Notes: generated by a model not told the origin, from the letters alone. A stretch of DNA of 57,840 nt from an uncultured Sulfitobacter sp. (GCA_938003685.1 CALKXT010000157.1:1-57840), one strand, 5' to 3'. Shown: positions 36,014 to 46,001, counted from the stretch's first letter. Program-made: numbers and translations.

Positions 36014-36916
36014 TTATTCAGGCATAGCGCGTTCACCACCGCCCAATTGGTGTACATAAGCAGAGACCGCGTTCACCTGTGCTTCGCTCAGGCGTGGACC
36101 CCATGCCGGCATAACGCCAAAGCGTGAGTAGGTGATGGTATCATGCAAGGCCTCGCGATCACCGCCAAACAACCAGATCGCATCCGTTAGGTTAGGCGCA
36201 CCTTGTTCGCGGTCGCCAGTCCCGTCTTCGGCGTGACAAGCAGAACAATTATCTGCATAGATTTCTGTACCTGTGGCGGCGAGTGCAGCATCGTGTTCTT
36301 CGCCTGCAAGGCCACGCACAGTTTCAACCAAAGCGTCGATTTCTTCTGCTTCGAGAATTTCGCCAAAGGCAGGCATCTCAGAGTAACGAGCATCGTCATC
36401 CGTATCGTTGCGAATACCGTGGCGCACGGTTAGGGCGATGTCGTCAAATGTGCCGCCCCAAAGCCAATCATCGTCCAACAGGTTTGGATAGCCCTTCGCA
36501 CCTGCCGCGCCAGAGCCGTGGCACTGTGAACAATTGTTGCGAAACACCGCAGCCCCAGAGGACACAGCGTAGTGATACAGTGCTTCATCCTCACCAAGGG
36601 CCGCAAATTCGACGGTTGATAGTTTTGTTTCAAGCTCAGCGTTTGAGGCTTCAAACTCTGCAATGTCGCGGGCCACCTCGCCGCGCGTAGAATAGCCCAA
36701 TAGACCTGTGGTCGCACCCGTAATCATTGGCCAAGCAGGATAGGCAATCGAATATCCGATGCCCCAAATGATGGTCAGATACAGACACCACAGCCACCAA
36801 CGGGGCAGGGGGTTGTTCAACTCCTTGATGCCGTCCCATTCGTGGCCAGTTGTTTCAATACCGGTGGTGGCGTCGACATCGCTGTTGCTGCCGGGCTTTG
36901 TTTTATTCTCGGTCAT
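36014..36916 (-). CDS. ccoP: cbb3 oxidase di-heme cytochrome c subunit CcoP
   Basis: 300 residues. Two N-terminal membrane helices (WWLWCLYLTIIWGIGYSIAY and AWPMITGATTGLLGY), then two c-type heme domains with CSQCHG and CSACHA. It passes electrons from cytochrome c toward CcoO and CcoN. It overlaps ccoQ by 4 bp and is followed by a terminator. Confidence 0.95.
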   Translation of the reverse strand: MTENKTKPGSNSDVDATTGIETTGHEWDGIKELNNPLPRWWLWCLYLTIIWGIGYSIAYPAWPMITGATTGLLGYSTRGEVARDIAEFEASNAELETKLSTVEFAALGEDEALYHYAVSSGAAVFRNNCSQCHGSGAAGAKGYPNLLDDDWLWGGTFDDIALTVRHGIRNDTDDDARYSEMPAFGEILEAEEIDALVETVRGLAGEEHDAALAATGTEIYADNCSACHAEDGTGDREQGAPNLTDAIWLFGGDREALHDTITYSRFGVMPAWGPRLSEAQVNAVSAYVHQLGGGERAMPE

Positions 36917-37110
36917 TTCGCACCTCCGGTTTCGATGTTGTCATTGTCGCTTGCGCTGGTTTCATTGCGAAACGGGATGTTTGATGTGTCTTGATGGGTT
37001 TTGCGGCTACCGGGACGGAATGCCCACAAAATCACACCAAGGAAAAACAGCGTCATTGCGAGCAACATCCAACTGTCCGCGAATTGGCGCATCCATGAAT
37101 AGGTTTCCAT
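36913..37110 (-). CDS. ccoQ: cbb3 oxidase small subunit CcoQ
   Basis: 65 residues with a single membrane helix (SWMLLAMTLFFLGVILWAFR) and a polar cytoplasmic tail. CcoQ helps assemble or stabilise the complex. Position between ccoO and ccoP is the usual one. Confidence 0.92.
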   Translation of the reverse strand: METYSWMRQFADSWMLLAMTLFFLGVILWAFRPGSRKTHQDTSNIPFRNETSASDNDNIETGGAK

Positions 37111-37121
37111 TGAGTGCCTCC

Positions 37122-37880
37122 TTAGCGGCTGGCGTCTGGGGTGAAGGTCGAGAAATCAACCAACGTGCCCAGCATTTGCAAATAAGCCACAAGCGCATCC
37201 ATTTCGGTGATGCCCGGTTGGCTGTCAAAGTTACGCACCTGTGCGTCAGGATAGCGTTCTAGCAACCCGTCATAATCGCTATCTGGATCAGATTGTGCGT
37301 TGAAATCCACCGCTGCGTTTTCGACCATTTCATCGGAATAGGGCACACCGACAGCGCGGTGTGTTTCCACCAAGTCTTGCACATATGTGGCTTCAATCGG
37401 GGTGCGTGCCAAAAATGCATATTTCGGCATGATCGATTCAGGTACAACTGATTGCGGATCCATCAGGTGATCGACCTGCCACCCATCTGAATACCGCCCA
37501 CCAACCCGCGCCAAATCAGGTCCGGTGCGTTTGGACCCCCATTGGTGCGGGTGGTCATACATGGACTCAGCGGCCAATGAATAGTGACCATAACGGTCCA
37601 CCTCATCGCGCATTGGGCGGATCATTTGGCTGTGACAGGTATAGCACCCTTCACGCACGTAAATCTCGCGGCCTGTGAGTTCCAGCGGGGTATAAGGGCG
37701 CATACCCTCAACCTTTTCGATGGTGTTCTCTAGATAGAACAGCGGCGCGATTTCGACAATCCCGCCGATGGTCACGACGCCCAGCGACAGTACCATCAGC
37801 ATTGTGGCAGAGCGTTCGATCATCGCGTGGCGTGCAAGGAAGCCCTTTTTCGGGGCGGGGGTGTTTTGATTATCTGACAT
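37122..37880 (-). CDS. ccoO: cbb3 oxidase mono-heme cytochrome c subunit CcoO
   Basis: 252 residues from ATG 37878-37880 ([20 protein letters not shown]); an in-frame start at 37910 overlaps ccoN and is less likely. One membrane helix ([21 protein letters not shown]) anchors a periplasmic heme domain with CYTCHS near residues 83-88, and [18 protein letters not shown] follows. It takes electrons from CcoP to the heme b of CcoN. Confidence 0.95.
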   Translation of the reverse strand: MSDNQNTPAPKKGFLARHAMIERSATMLMVLSLGVVTIGGIVEIAPLFYLENTIEKVEGMRPYTPLELTGREIYVREGCYTCHSQMIRPMRDEVDRYGHYSLAAESMYDHPHQWGSKRTGPDLARVGGRYSDGWQVDHLMDPQSVVPESIMPKYAFLARTPIEATYVQDLVETHRAVGVPYSDEMVENAAVDFNAQSDPDSDYDGLLERYPDAQVRNFDSQPGITEMDALVAYLQMLGTLVDFSTFTPDASR

Positions 37881-37890
37881 CTTTTTGTCC

Positions 37891-39495
37891 TTACTCAGCT
37901 GGGACACCAACGGGGGCGGTTACTTTTGCGCCTCCGCGGATGGTCATCCACATGTTCCAAATCATGATCAGCGCCCCGGCCAGGTACATGACCCCGCCCA
38001 AACCACGTACAACATACATCGGGAATTTCGCAGAAACGGTGTCGGCAAAAGAGTTGACGAGGAACCCTTGTGAATCGACCTCACGCCACATCAAACCTTC
38101 CATGATGCCAGTGACCCACATCGATGCCGCGTAAAGAACGATACCGATCGTTGCCAACCAGAAGTGCCAGTTGATCGCGGCCATTGAATGCATCTGCGCA
38201 CGGCCCCATAGCTTGGGTGTGAGGAAATACAGTGCTGCAAAGGTGATCATGCCGTTCCAGCCCAAGACGCCGGAATGTACGTGACCAATGGTCCAGTCGG
38301 TGTAATGCGACAGTGAATTCACCGCACGGATCGACATCATCGGACCCTCAAAGGTGGACATGCCGTAGAACGCGAGGCTGATCACCATCATCCGAATGAT
38401 CGGATCGGTACGCAGCTTGTCCCATGCGCCATTCAGCGTCATCAGACCGTTGATCATACCGCCCCATGAAGGCATCCACAGGATGATGGAAAACACCATA
38501 CCAAGTGTAGACGCCCAATCCGGAAGAGCGGTGTAATGTAGGTGGTGTGGGCCGGCCCAGATATAAAGGAAGATCAGCGCCCAGAAGTGGATGATCGACA
38601 GTTTGTAACTGAACACCGGACGGCCCGCTTGCTTGGGCACGAAATAGTACATCATGCCAAGGAACCCAGCGGTTAGGAAAAAGCCAACGGCGTTATGGCC
38701 GTACCACCACTGTGTCATCGCGTCTTGGACACCTGAGAACAGTTGGACTGACTTTGAGCCAAAGATCGACACAGGCAAGGATAGGTTGTTGATCAGGTGC
38801 AGCATCGCCACGGTGACAATGAAGCTGAGGAAAAACCAGTTGGCAACATAGATATGCTTTTCGCGCCGTTTGATAAGCGTCCCCATGTAGATCACCAGAT
38901 AGGCGACCCAAACGATGGTCAGCCAGATATCCACGTACCATTCTGGTTCAGCGTATTCTTTGGACTGTGTTGCACCCAACAGATAGCCCGTCGCGGCTAG
39001 CACGATAAACAACTGATAGCCCCAGAAGACAAACCAACGCAGGTTGCCGCCCCAAAGCCGTGTCGCACAGGTGCGCTGCACGATATAAAACGAGGACATT
39101 ATCAACGCATTGCCCCCAAAGGCAAAAATCACCGCAGAGGTGTGCAGTGGGCGAAGCCGTCCAAAGTTGCCATAGGGTTGCGCCCACTCAAAGTTGAGCG
39201 CGGGAAACGCCAATTGAAATGCGATGAACGTGCCGACTAAAAACCCGACGATACCCCAGAACCCCGTGGCAATCACGCCTGCGCGCACCACGTCGTCCAT
39301 GTATCCGTTGGCATCCACCCCGCTACGTGGTGGTTCATCTGTGTTGCGTAACACCCAGACAAACATACCAGCAGCGACTGCCATGATCAGCAGTGCATGC
39401 ACTTGATAAGCGAGGTCGCGGCCCCAGTCGGCCCCAATGGCCGCCAGCACCGCGATCAGCGCAAGTGCGATCAGTTTGACATAATCAGACGTCAT
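37891..39495 (-). CDS. ccoN: cbb3 oxidase catalytic subunit CcoN
   Basis: 534 residues, twelve membrane helices. Heme and CuB ligands are visible: His in [41 protein letters not shown] (with the Tyr that carries the cross-link), the His pair in AGPHHLHYT, and [12 protein letters not shown]. It reduces oxygen with high affinity and pumps protons. It starts the ccoNOQP operon; an FnrL box lies 94 bp upstream, as expected for expression under low oxygen. Confidence 0.97.
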   Translation of the reverse strand: MTSDYVKLIALALIAVLAAIGADWGRDLAYQVHALLIMAVAAGMFVWVLRNTDEPPRSGVDANGYMDDVVRAGVIATGFWGIVGFLVGTFIAFQLAFPALNFEWAQPYGNFGRLRPLHTSAVIFAFGGNALIMSSFYIVQRTCATRLWGGNLRWFVFWGYQLFIVLAATGYLLGATQSKEYAEPEWYVDIWLTIVWVAYLVIYMGTLIKRREKHIYVANWFFLSFIVTVAMLHLINNLSLPVSIFGSKSVQLFSGVQDAMTQWWYGHNAVGFFLTAGFLGMMYYFVPKQAGRPVFSYKLSIIHFWALIFLYIWAGPHHLHYTALPDWASTLGMVFSIILWMPSWGGMINGLMTLNGAWDKLRTDPIIRMMVISLAFYGMSTFEGPMMSIRAVNSLSHYTDWTIGHVHSGVLGWNGMITFAALYFLTPKLWGRAQMHSMAAINWHFWLATIGIVLYAASMWVTGIMEGLMWREVDSQGFLVNSFADTVSAKFPMYVVRGLGGVMYLAGALIMIWNMWMTIRGGAKVTAPVGVPAE

Positions 39496-39588
39496 TTCTT
39501 GTCCCCTTTATTCGACGCGCACCATGAGGAGCAGTCACGTCGTCAGTTCTGTTTGGGCAGCAATGCCATTCTTGGGGCGGGGTGGTCT

Positions 39589-39602
39589 TTGATCTGAGTC
39601 AA
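39589..39602. promoter_or_regulatory. FnrL box between ccoN and the universal stress protein gene
   Basis: TTGAT-CTGA-GTCAA has the same arms as the site upstream of ccoG. It lies 94 bp upstream of ccoN and 90 bp upstream of the divergent usp gene, so a single site may serve both. Confidence 0.85.
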
Positions 39603-39691
39603 TCTTTTTGCGGTTTATTCTGTGTAGAGGTCAAAGAAATGCGGCGAAATGTGCTGCATCCTGACCACATGACCATCCAGGGAGGAAAATC

Positions 39692-40528
39692 ATGTCCATT
39701 CAGACAATCACGACGATTCTGAGCAGCCGAGAAACCGCAGGGGCTCAACTAGAAGCTGCGATGGCCTTTGCCCGAACCTGTGATGCGCATCTACAGGTGT
39801 TGCCACTGGGGATCGGTATTGATCAACTTGGTATGGTCCAAGGTGGACTTGATGCGATGCCGATGGCTGTTGGGCTCGAAGATGCGCTGCAACGTGCCAA
39901 AGAAATGGCAGAATTTGCCAAAGCCGAATTAAGTAATGAAGACATCCGCTGGGACATTGAACCGTTCACCTCTGTACCTGGTGGGCTGGCTGCCGACATT
40001 GCGCGCCACATTCGCTTTAGTGATCTCGTGGTACAACAACGCCCTGCAGATGCGGTTGCGGGCTATGCCGGTAAAGTAGCTGAAGCGGTCTTGTTTGATG
40101 CGGATGCACCTTTGTTGATGTTACCTGCTGATATCCAGATTGCGGCACCAGCCAAAACAATCATGGTCACATGGGATGAAAGCGCAACGGCACTGCGCGC
40201 GGCACGGCTTGCAATGCCATTCTTGCAACAGGCCGCACGTGTGCATGTCGCCATCGTTGATCCGGCCAAGGACGCGCCAGATCGCTCTGATCCAGGTGGC
40301 GCATTTGCACAGTTTTTGGCCCGTCATGATGTGAAGTGCGAAGTATCTGTGATGACGCGCACTGAAAGTTCCATTTCTGAAACGCTGGGACAGCGCGCCC
40401 AAGAAATGGGCTGCGACATGATTGTCATGGGGGCATATGGCCACTCGCGTCTGCGCCAAGCCTTATTTGGCGGAACAACGCGTACAATGTTAGAAAAAGC
40501 GGGGCTGCCCGTCTTCTTTGCCCATTGA
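39692..40528 (+). CDS. Tandem universal stress protein (UspA family)
   Basis: 278 residues made of two Usp domains. The second ends with DMIVMGAYGHSRLRQALFGGTTRTML, which carries the ATP-binding G-2x-G-9x-G(S/T) pattern; the first is less conserved. GGAGG precedes the start. It is divergent from ccoN over the FnrL box and convergent with fnrL, so induction under low oxygen is likely. Similar genes accompany ccoNOQP in other Rhodobacterales. Confidence 0.87.
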   Translation: MSIQTITTILSSRETAGAQLEAAMAFARTCDAHLQVLPLGIGIDQLGMVQGGLDAMPMAVGLEDALQRAKEMAEFAKAELSNEDIRWDIEPFTSVPGGLAADIARHIRFSDLVVQQRPADAVAGYAGKVAEAVLFDADAPLLMLPADIQIAAPAKTIMVTWDESATALRAARLAMPFLQQAARVHVAIVDPAKDAPDRSDPGGAFAQFLARHDVKCEVSVMTRTESSISETLGQRAQEMGCDMIVMGAYGHSRLRQALFGGTTRTMLEKAGLPVFFAH

Positions 40529-40551
40529 TTAAAGAGCTATAAAATCAAAGA

Positions 40552-40582
40552 GTAGGTGCGCTGATTAATTCAGCGCACCTAC
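40552..40582 (-). terminator. Terminator embedded in the end of fnrL
   Basis: GTAGGTGCGCTGA and TCAGCGCACCTAC form a perfect 13-bp stem with the loop TTAAT. The right arm and loop encode the last fnrL codons (VGALN and the stop). On the minus strand the sequence after the stem is CTTTGATTTT, a broken T run. It may also end usp from the other side. Confidence 0.75.
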
Positions 40583-41311
40583 CTGCACTTCGTCCCCGGT
40601 TTCCGCCTTTAGTCGGGCCATATCAGGAATGGTGATTTCACGGCTCCCGGCGAGGGTGATAATGCCCTCTTTGCGTAGGGCAGTCATTTGACGGCTGACG
40701 GTTTCAATGGTCAGCCCCAAATAATTCGCCATTGCCTCGCGTGACATGGGCATTTCAAATGGCAACTCTTCGCTGACTTTCGTCATGTGCAGATCTGCTG
40801 TACGCCGTGCGATCAATGCCAACAGGAATGTAATTTTTTCGCGCGCAGTTTTACGCCCCAGCAACAGCATCCAATCGCGGGCCACATCCAACTCATCCAA
40901 GGTCATTTCCAGCAAGCGTTGCCCGATATGAGGTGTGCTGGCAACCATCGCCTCAAAGGGTTTACGCCGGAAACAGCACAGCGTTACCTTTTGAATCGCG
41001 GTCACATCGAAATCGACAGTTTCACGGTTCGGACGGCCAATAAAATCAGACGGCAACATCAGCCCAACCATCTGCACACGCCCATCTGGTAATGAACGTG
41101 ACAAAGTTGCAGCCCCGGAAACGACCGATCCCACAAAATGCATCTCGTCACCTTCAAACATGATCGGTTGGCCCGCGTCATAGGTGCGATAATATTTAAT
41201 CTCTTCCAACTGTGCCAATTCATCATTGTCACAGGTTGAACACACTGCACGATAGCGGATGTTGCAATCTGCACAGGGCGTGAATTCGGCACTACTGTGG
41301 GATAGGCTCAT
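40565..41311 (-). CDS. fnrL: Oxygen-sensing Crp/Fnr regulator FnrL
   Basis: 248 residues from ATG 41309-41311 (MSLSHSSAEFTPCADCNIRY); an upstream start at 41365 would add 18 residues. N-terminal cysteines 13, 16, 24 and 27, plus a later CC pair in VTLCCFRRK, can hold the [4Fe-4S] cluster that senses oxygen. The recognition helix is LGLTIETVSRQMTALRKEG, whose E-SR residues read TTGAT boxes; two such boxes occur before ccoG and ccoN. It is an activator of microaerobic genes. Confidence 0.93.
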   Translation of the reverse strand: MSLSHSSAEFTPCADCNIRYRAVCSTCDNDELAQLEEIKYYRTYDAGQPIMFEGDEMHFVGSVVSGAATLSRSLPDGRVQMVGLMLPSDFIGRPNRETVDFDVTAIQKVTLCCFRRKPFEAMVASTPHIGQRLLEMTLDELDVARDWMLLLGRKTAREKITFLLALIARRTADLHMTKVSEELPFEMPMSREAMANYLGLTIETVSRQMTALRKEGIITLAGSREITIPDMARLKAETGDEVQVGALN

Positions 41312-41412
41312 GGGAGGGGCCTCACTAATGATTTCTGTTCGCCCCGCAACCATAGCATTGCACAACGGAAACTAAAACAACTTGCCCTGCGTCAGGTCAG
41401 CGCAAGGTTGCT

Positions 41413-43710
41413 TTAGGGTTCGTCTGGGATTGGCGCGGGCGGGCCGGCCTGCCGTTCAATGGCCTGCTGTGCAGCCCCGGCAACGGCGTGACGTTCTTCT
41501 TCGGTCATGCTTTCTGCGCCTGCCACTTCAACCTTCACGTTGCGTTCGGCCATGCGGATACCGTTTGCGTCAAAGGCGTCACGCACCATCTGATAGGCAT
41601 CGCGACGCACCAACCATTGCTCACCTGGTCGAGTCATGAATTTGACGCCAACAACCATGTTGAACTCTTCCATCCGGCGCACGCCCTGGGATTTCAGAGT
41701 TTCAAGAATACTTGCGCCGTATTCTTCGTGTTCTTTCATTGTTGCACCGATGGTCTTGATCAGTTTCTTGACCAATTTCAGGTCAGTATCAAACGGCACC
41801 CGGAATTCGAGCTTCATAATCACCCAATCACGCGAATGGTTGGTCAGGCTTTTCAACTCACCAAAGGGCAGGGTGTGTACCGCACCGCGGTGATGGCGGA
41901 TTTGCAGGGATCGAATAGATATCCGTTCAACCGTACCGCGCAGATTGTCGATTTCAACATATTCCCCAACCCGGAAGGCATCATCGATAAGAAAGAAGAT
42001 ACCAGAGAATACATCCTTAACCAGTGATTGCGCACCAAACCCAATTGCAACACCAACAACACCAGCACCAGCGATCAGTGGCGCAACATTGACGCCAAGT
42101 GAGGTAAGTACCGACATGATGACCATTGCCAAAAGCGTGACCATCAAGGCGACCCGCAACAGCGGCAGCAACGTCGCCATGCGTGCTTCTGGTCCCGGCG
42201 CTGTACCCGGTTCAGGGGGCACATAGGCGTCCAAACGGCGATCAATCGCGGAACTGGCCCAAACCCAGATCAGATCAGCAATTAAGAACGCCACGATACT
42301 ATCGATGATCAAGGCCACGATACGCCCCGCAACCGTTGGCGATGCAGCGCGTTCAAAGACATGGAAATCCCAGATCAGAGCAATTGTGACACCGATGACA
42401 AACAAGGCAAGAAACCGGACCAAGCGTTGCGATATCGCACGATAGCTTTCGCTGGGATGAACGGGGGGAGGCGTGTCTTCCCATGCGTCATCTTCAGGCC
42501 CGTCTGTTGTGGTTTCTTGGGTCACAAGCGCCGCGCTCTCAGCTTCATCCAAAGCCTCAACATCGGTTTCGTTAGGGATCGCTTCCCATGCGCCGGGCAC
42601 AGCCATTTTCTGTGCTGCCTGATCAAAGGTGCTGTCCACCCAAGTGCGCAGCAACCGCATGCCGGGCACCAAGAGGCCGAGTAATACGACGGTCCACATC
42701 AATGCGCTTTGATCCAGTACCAATGTCACAAATGCTATGATTGCCAATGCGCCCAAGTACAAACGCCACATGCGTTGTGTCTTGTTTAGCGGGGATTCTT
42801 GATGTTTCGAGACGCTGCGAAAGATAACCCAAAGTGCCACAAAGGTTGCCAGCAAGGCGGCCACGGCCATGGTAATGACGACGCTTAAACTCTCGGGCGT
42901 TCCTGTGGTGTCCCCTGTTACCCGTTCAAATATATCCGAGAATGTGGCTGCGATAATGTAAGCCCCTGACAGGCACAGCAACACGAGCGACAGGTTTTTG
43001 GCTATTGTATTGCTGACGGGCAGCAATCGCAATTCGGGCACGGACGGGGCCAAGAACAAAACCAATATGGTTCTAATTGCCCTGACAGCAAAGATCACAA
43101 CCAACAGGCTGAGTACGAAACCCTCTAAGGCGGGGGGCCATTTAAAGGCAGCGAATGTGCCTATGCTGCCTTGGGCAAATACAGCAAGCCCGCCAAAGGC
43201 GATCAAAGAACGTACGCCAGCGGCAGTAAACCTGCTGCGCAATGTCGTGATCGGGCGCAGTTCAATGCGCAGTTTTATTGGATTGGTGTACTGTCGGTAC
43301 AGCCATTCAAGCCCCGCACCCACAAAGAGAAAAATCATCACAAAGGTCAGGCCGCGCACCTGTTGGGAAGGGTCTAGTTTTTCACGCCACTGATCAGCAA
43401 AAAGCAACGGTGCATTTGGCAATGCCCGCCGCGCCAGCGCAATATCGTCTAAGCGCGCACGGACATGCGTCAAACCCTGCATCAATTGTTCACGCAGGCT
43501 TAGCGGAGCGGCAGACGTATTTGCCTCTGCATCACTGGCTTGGGCTGCGATCCAGCCTTGGATGCGTTCATCCGATAGCAATCGCGTAAATTCATGCAGA
43601 TCATTGGCAGAGGGTTCAGCGATGATTACTTCTTGGGCCTGCGCACCCTGATGCCCCCCACCAAGGGACAGTGAGATGACCAGCGATAGGGCAACAAAGA
43701 AGTGTCTCAT
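41413..43710 (-). CDS. Large mechanosensitive channel of the MscS family
   Basis: 765 residues with a signal peptide (MRHFFVALSLVISLSLGGG), a periplasmic N-terminal stretch, and eight or more membrane helices. The MscS core lies at about 510-690: GAGVVGVAIGFGAQSLVKDVFSGIFFLIDD is the pore helix region and RVGEYVEIDNLRGTVERISI the beta domain. Much longer than MscS of E. coli (286), closer to MscK/YbiO types. It releases solutes on hypo-osmotic shock. It overlaps the upstream ferredoxin-cytochrome gene by 4 bp. Confidence 0.87.
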   Translation of the reverse strand: MRHFFVALSLVISLSLGGGHQGAQAQEVIIAEPSANDLHEFTRLLSDERIQGWIAAQASDAEANTSAAPLSLREQLMQGLTHVRARLDDIALARRALPNAPLLFADQWREKLDPSQQVRGLTFVMIFLFVGAGLEWLYRQYTNPIKLRIELRPITTLRSRFTAAGVRSLIAFGGLAVFAQGSIGTFAAFKWPPALEGFVLSLLVVIFAVRAIRTILVLFLAPSVPELRLLPVSNTIAKNLSLVLLCLSGAYIIAATFSDIFERVTGDTTGTPESLSVVITMAVAALLATFVALWVIFRSVSKHQESPLNKTQRMWRLYLGALAIIAFVTLVLDQSALMWTVVLLGLLVPGMRLLRTWVDSTFDQAAQKMAVPGAWEAIPNETDVEALDEAESAALVTQETTTDGPEDDAWEDTPPPVHPSESYRAISQRLVRFLALFVIGVTIALIWDFHVFERAASPTVAGRIVALIIDSIVAFLIADLIWVWASSAIDRRLDAYVPPEPGTAPGPEARMATLLPLLRVALMVTLLAMVIMSVLTSLGVNVAPLIAGAGVVGVAIGFGAQSLVKDVFSGIFFLIDDAFRVGEYVEIDNLRGTVERISIRSLQIRHHRGAVHTLPFGELKSLTNHSRDWVIMKLEFRVPFDTDLKLVKKLIKTIGATMKEHEEYGASILETLKSQGVRRMEEFNMVVGVKFMTRPGEQWLVRRDAYQMVRDAFDANGIRMAERNVKVEVAGAESMTEEERHAVAGAAQQAIERQAGPPAPIPDEP

Positions 43711-44843
43711 GCGGGCACCTCCTTATTTTCGGATGGCTGTTCACGCATGCTTTCAAAGCTAAAGTCAGGCGGGAATACCCGTTCAACTGTGATGGCACCG
43801 CCGTGCGAGAGGGGCAGTTGGCATGCCAGTCTCACATCTGCGCCTTTATCGATCCGATCCAACGTGGCTTGTTCAAGAGGTGTCGCTGTGGGCAAATCTA
43901 TCTGAGAGGACAGCACACGCACAGCGCAGGTGCCGCATCTACCGCGTCCTGAACAGAGATTAGCATGGGCTTGGTTCTGCGCGCGAAACACATCCAGCAA
44001 GGTCTTGCCTGAATGGTCCTTAATCTCGCCGACACCTCTGGTGGTGATGAATACTGCCGCAGGTCGGGCCAAAACACCGCGCAGCCAACGGGCAAGTAAT
44101 ACCGCAATACTGATACCGATTGATCCCCACATGACCCATGCTTGAACCTGCATGATCAAGGCAAAGGGGATCTCGGTCAGTGTTTCGCCATATGCGCCTG
44201 GTGTTTGAACAACAACGGGGCCAATACGGTCGATCAGCACAACACGTCCGGCTTCGGTAAAACCGAGCAAGGCCAAAACCGGTATCGCAACGGCCAGCGG
44301 ATAGAGCCATGGCAGCAGGCGCACGACGCTTGGCTTGGCGCGCAGCCACATGAACAGCCCCGCACAGCCATGCACCCATGCCGCAGAAATGAGCATCACC
44401 TGCATCAAGCCATATCCCGGATTGCTGACCCAAAAGACCCTTAGAATGAGGTTGTAATCGACCTCAACGCTGGCGTTTTGCAACATGATCACACCGACAC
44501 TGTGAATGGCCATCAGTGGGATAATAGCCAATCCAGATAGCGCCTGTACCACGTCTTGGGCTGTGCCACTGATGCTGGGTCGGGTGTAAATTGACCATAA
44601 ACCAATGCTGTAATGCACCACCAATGCTGTTGTCAGGATCGGCTGGGTGATCGCATTTCCCCAGACACCCGATAGATAGGGGCGTGCTGCATCCATTGTC
44701 TCAATCGACACAAGACCAAGGCTTAGATTGATTAAATGTGAGGTGATATAGGCCAAAAGATATAGACCAGTAGCAATACGCAGGCTTCGCAAGATTGTGC
44801 GAGACCCCATTCGGGATGGCGTTGTTGTCAACGGAATGTCCAA
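43707..44843 (-). CDS. Membrane cytochrome b-like protein with C-terminal [2Fe-2S] ferredoxin domain
   Basis: 378 residues. Six hydrophobic helices contain paired histidines (TSHLINLSLGLVS, LVVHYSIGLWSIY, LMAIHSVGVIML, AAWVHGCAGLF) like succinate dehydrogenase cytochrome b. Residues about 280-360 are a plant-type ferredoxin: CSGRGRCGTCAVRV and RLACQ supply four cluster cysteines. This layout is the N-terminal part of membrane adenylate cyclases in rhizobia, but here the protein ends after the ferredoxin with no cyclase domain. It is the first gene of an operon with the MscS channel and is divergent from choX. A redox sensor or electron carrier is plausible; no function is known. Confidence 0.75.
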   Translation of the reverse strand: MDIPLTTTPSRMGSRTILRSLRIATGLYLLAYITSHLINLSLGLVSIETMDAARPYLSGVWGNAITQPILTTALVVHYSIGLWSIYTRPSISGTAQDVVQALSGLAIIPLMAIHSVGVIMLQNASVEVDYNLILRVFWVSNPGYGLMQVMLISAAWVHGCAGLFMWLRAKPSVVRLLPWLYPLAVAIPVLALLGFTEAGRVVLIDRIGPVVVQTPGAYGETLTEIPFALIMQVQAWVMWGSIGISIAVLLARWLRGVLARPAAVFITTRGVGEIKDHSGKTLLDVFRAQNQAHANLCSGRGRCGTCAVRVLSSQIDLPTATPLEQATLDRIDKGADVRLACQLPLSHGGAITVERVFPPDFSFESMREQPSENKEVPA

Positions 44844-45010
44844 TCAGCAGCAGTGTATACGTTCGCGGATACTATGGTTGCCGTAGGGGCTGCGCAAGCA
44901 CAAGCAATTTGCGCAAATCATGGCTGATGGTGTCGCAGTCGTAATACTATGTGGGGTCTGCTTCGACGCAGCGACATTTCTAGTTGCAATAACGCTGCGA
45001 ATGGCTTTTT

Positions 45011-45024
45011 ATTGGCTCACCAAT
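45011..45024. promoter_or_regulatory. Candidate operator upstream of choX
   Basis: ATTGG-CTCA-CCAAT is a 5-bp inverted repeat with 4-bp spacer in an AT-rich stretch 34 bp upstream of choX, with further AATAA-like symmetry on both sides. It resembles BetI/choline-responsive sites in layout, but no such regulator gene is in the window. Confidence 0.35.
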
Positions 45025-45057
45025 CAATAAAAAATCCTTTGGGGAGTTATCAACGCC

Positions 45058-45981
45058 ATGAAACGCTTAGCTGCTACATCTGTATTTGCCTTGTCTGTCG
45101 CCACATCTGTGGCCGCGTCAGGCTGCGAAGAAGTCACTTTTTCCGACGTAGGTTGGACTGACATCACCGCAACCACTGCTGCGGCATCCGTCGTCTTGGA
45201 CGCACTGGGCTATGAGACCGAAACCAAAATCCTGTCCGTGCCAGTGACGTATACCTCTATGGCTGCGGGCGATATTGATGTGTTCCTTGGCAACTGGATG
45301 CCAACAATGGAAGCCGACATCGCGCCGTACCGCGAGGCTGGCACCGTTGACACCGTACGCGCCAACCTTGAGGGCGCGAAATATACACTGACCGTAAACA
45401 AAGCTGCGGCAGACATGGGCATCAAGACATTTGCCGATATCGCAGGTCAGGCCGAAGCACTGGATGGCAAGATTTATGGCATCGAGCCGGGCAATGACGG
45501 CAACCGTTTGATTCAATCCATGATCGACGCGAATGCATTTGAATTGGCCGACTTCGAAGTTGTTGAAAGCTCTGAGCAGGGCATGTTGGCACAGGCCGCA
45601 CGTGCAGATCGCAAGGGTGATCCGATTGTGTTCTTGGGTTGGGAACCACACCCAATGAACGCGAACTTTGATCTTACCTACCTTGAAGGTGGTGATGATT
45701 TCTTTGGTCCTGATCTGGGCGGTGCCACGGTCTATACCAACACGCGCGCGGGCTATGTCGCAGAATGTCCAAACGTGGGCAAATTGCTGGGTAACATGGA
45801 ATTCACGCTGGCGATGGAAAACGAAATCATGGGTGCGATCCTTGATGATGGCAAAAAGCCAGAAGAGGCAGCAGCCGAATGGATCGAAGCCAATGCAAGC
45901 GTTCTGGATGCATGGCTGGACGGCGTGACCCACATTGACGGCACCGATGGGCGCGCAGCCGCTAAGATGGCACTGGAATAA
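45058..45981 (+). CDS. choX: Choline ABC transporter binding protein ChoX
   Basis: 307 residues with signal peptide MKRLAATSVFALSVATSVAA. The mature domain is OpuAC-like: FSDVGWTDITATTAAASVVL, FLGNWMPTME, AKYTLTVNK and FLGWEPHPMN provide the aromatic residues (Trp, Trp, Tyr, Trp) that box the trimethylammonium group in ChoX. It binds choline in the periplasm for ChoW/ChoV. GGGGAG precedes the start. A strong terminator separates it from choW, favouring excess binding protein. Confidence 0.9.
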   Translation: MKRLAATSVFALSVATSVAASGCEEVTFSDVGWTDITATTAAASVVLDALGYETETKILSVPVTYTSMAAGDIDVFLGNWMPTMEADIAPYREAGTVDTVRANLEGAKYTLTVNKAAADMGIKTFADIAGQAEALDGKIYGIEPGNDGNRLIQSMIDANAFELADFEVVESSEQGMLAQAARADRKGDPIVFLGWEPHPMNANFDLTYLEGGDDFFGPDLGGATVYTNTRAGYVAECPNVGKLLGNMEFTLAMENEIMGAILDDGKKPEEAAAEWIEANASVLDAWLDGVTHIDGTDGRAAAKMALE

Positions 45982-46001
45982 AGCAACTCCATGACCGATA
46001 C

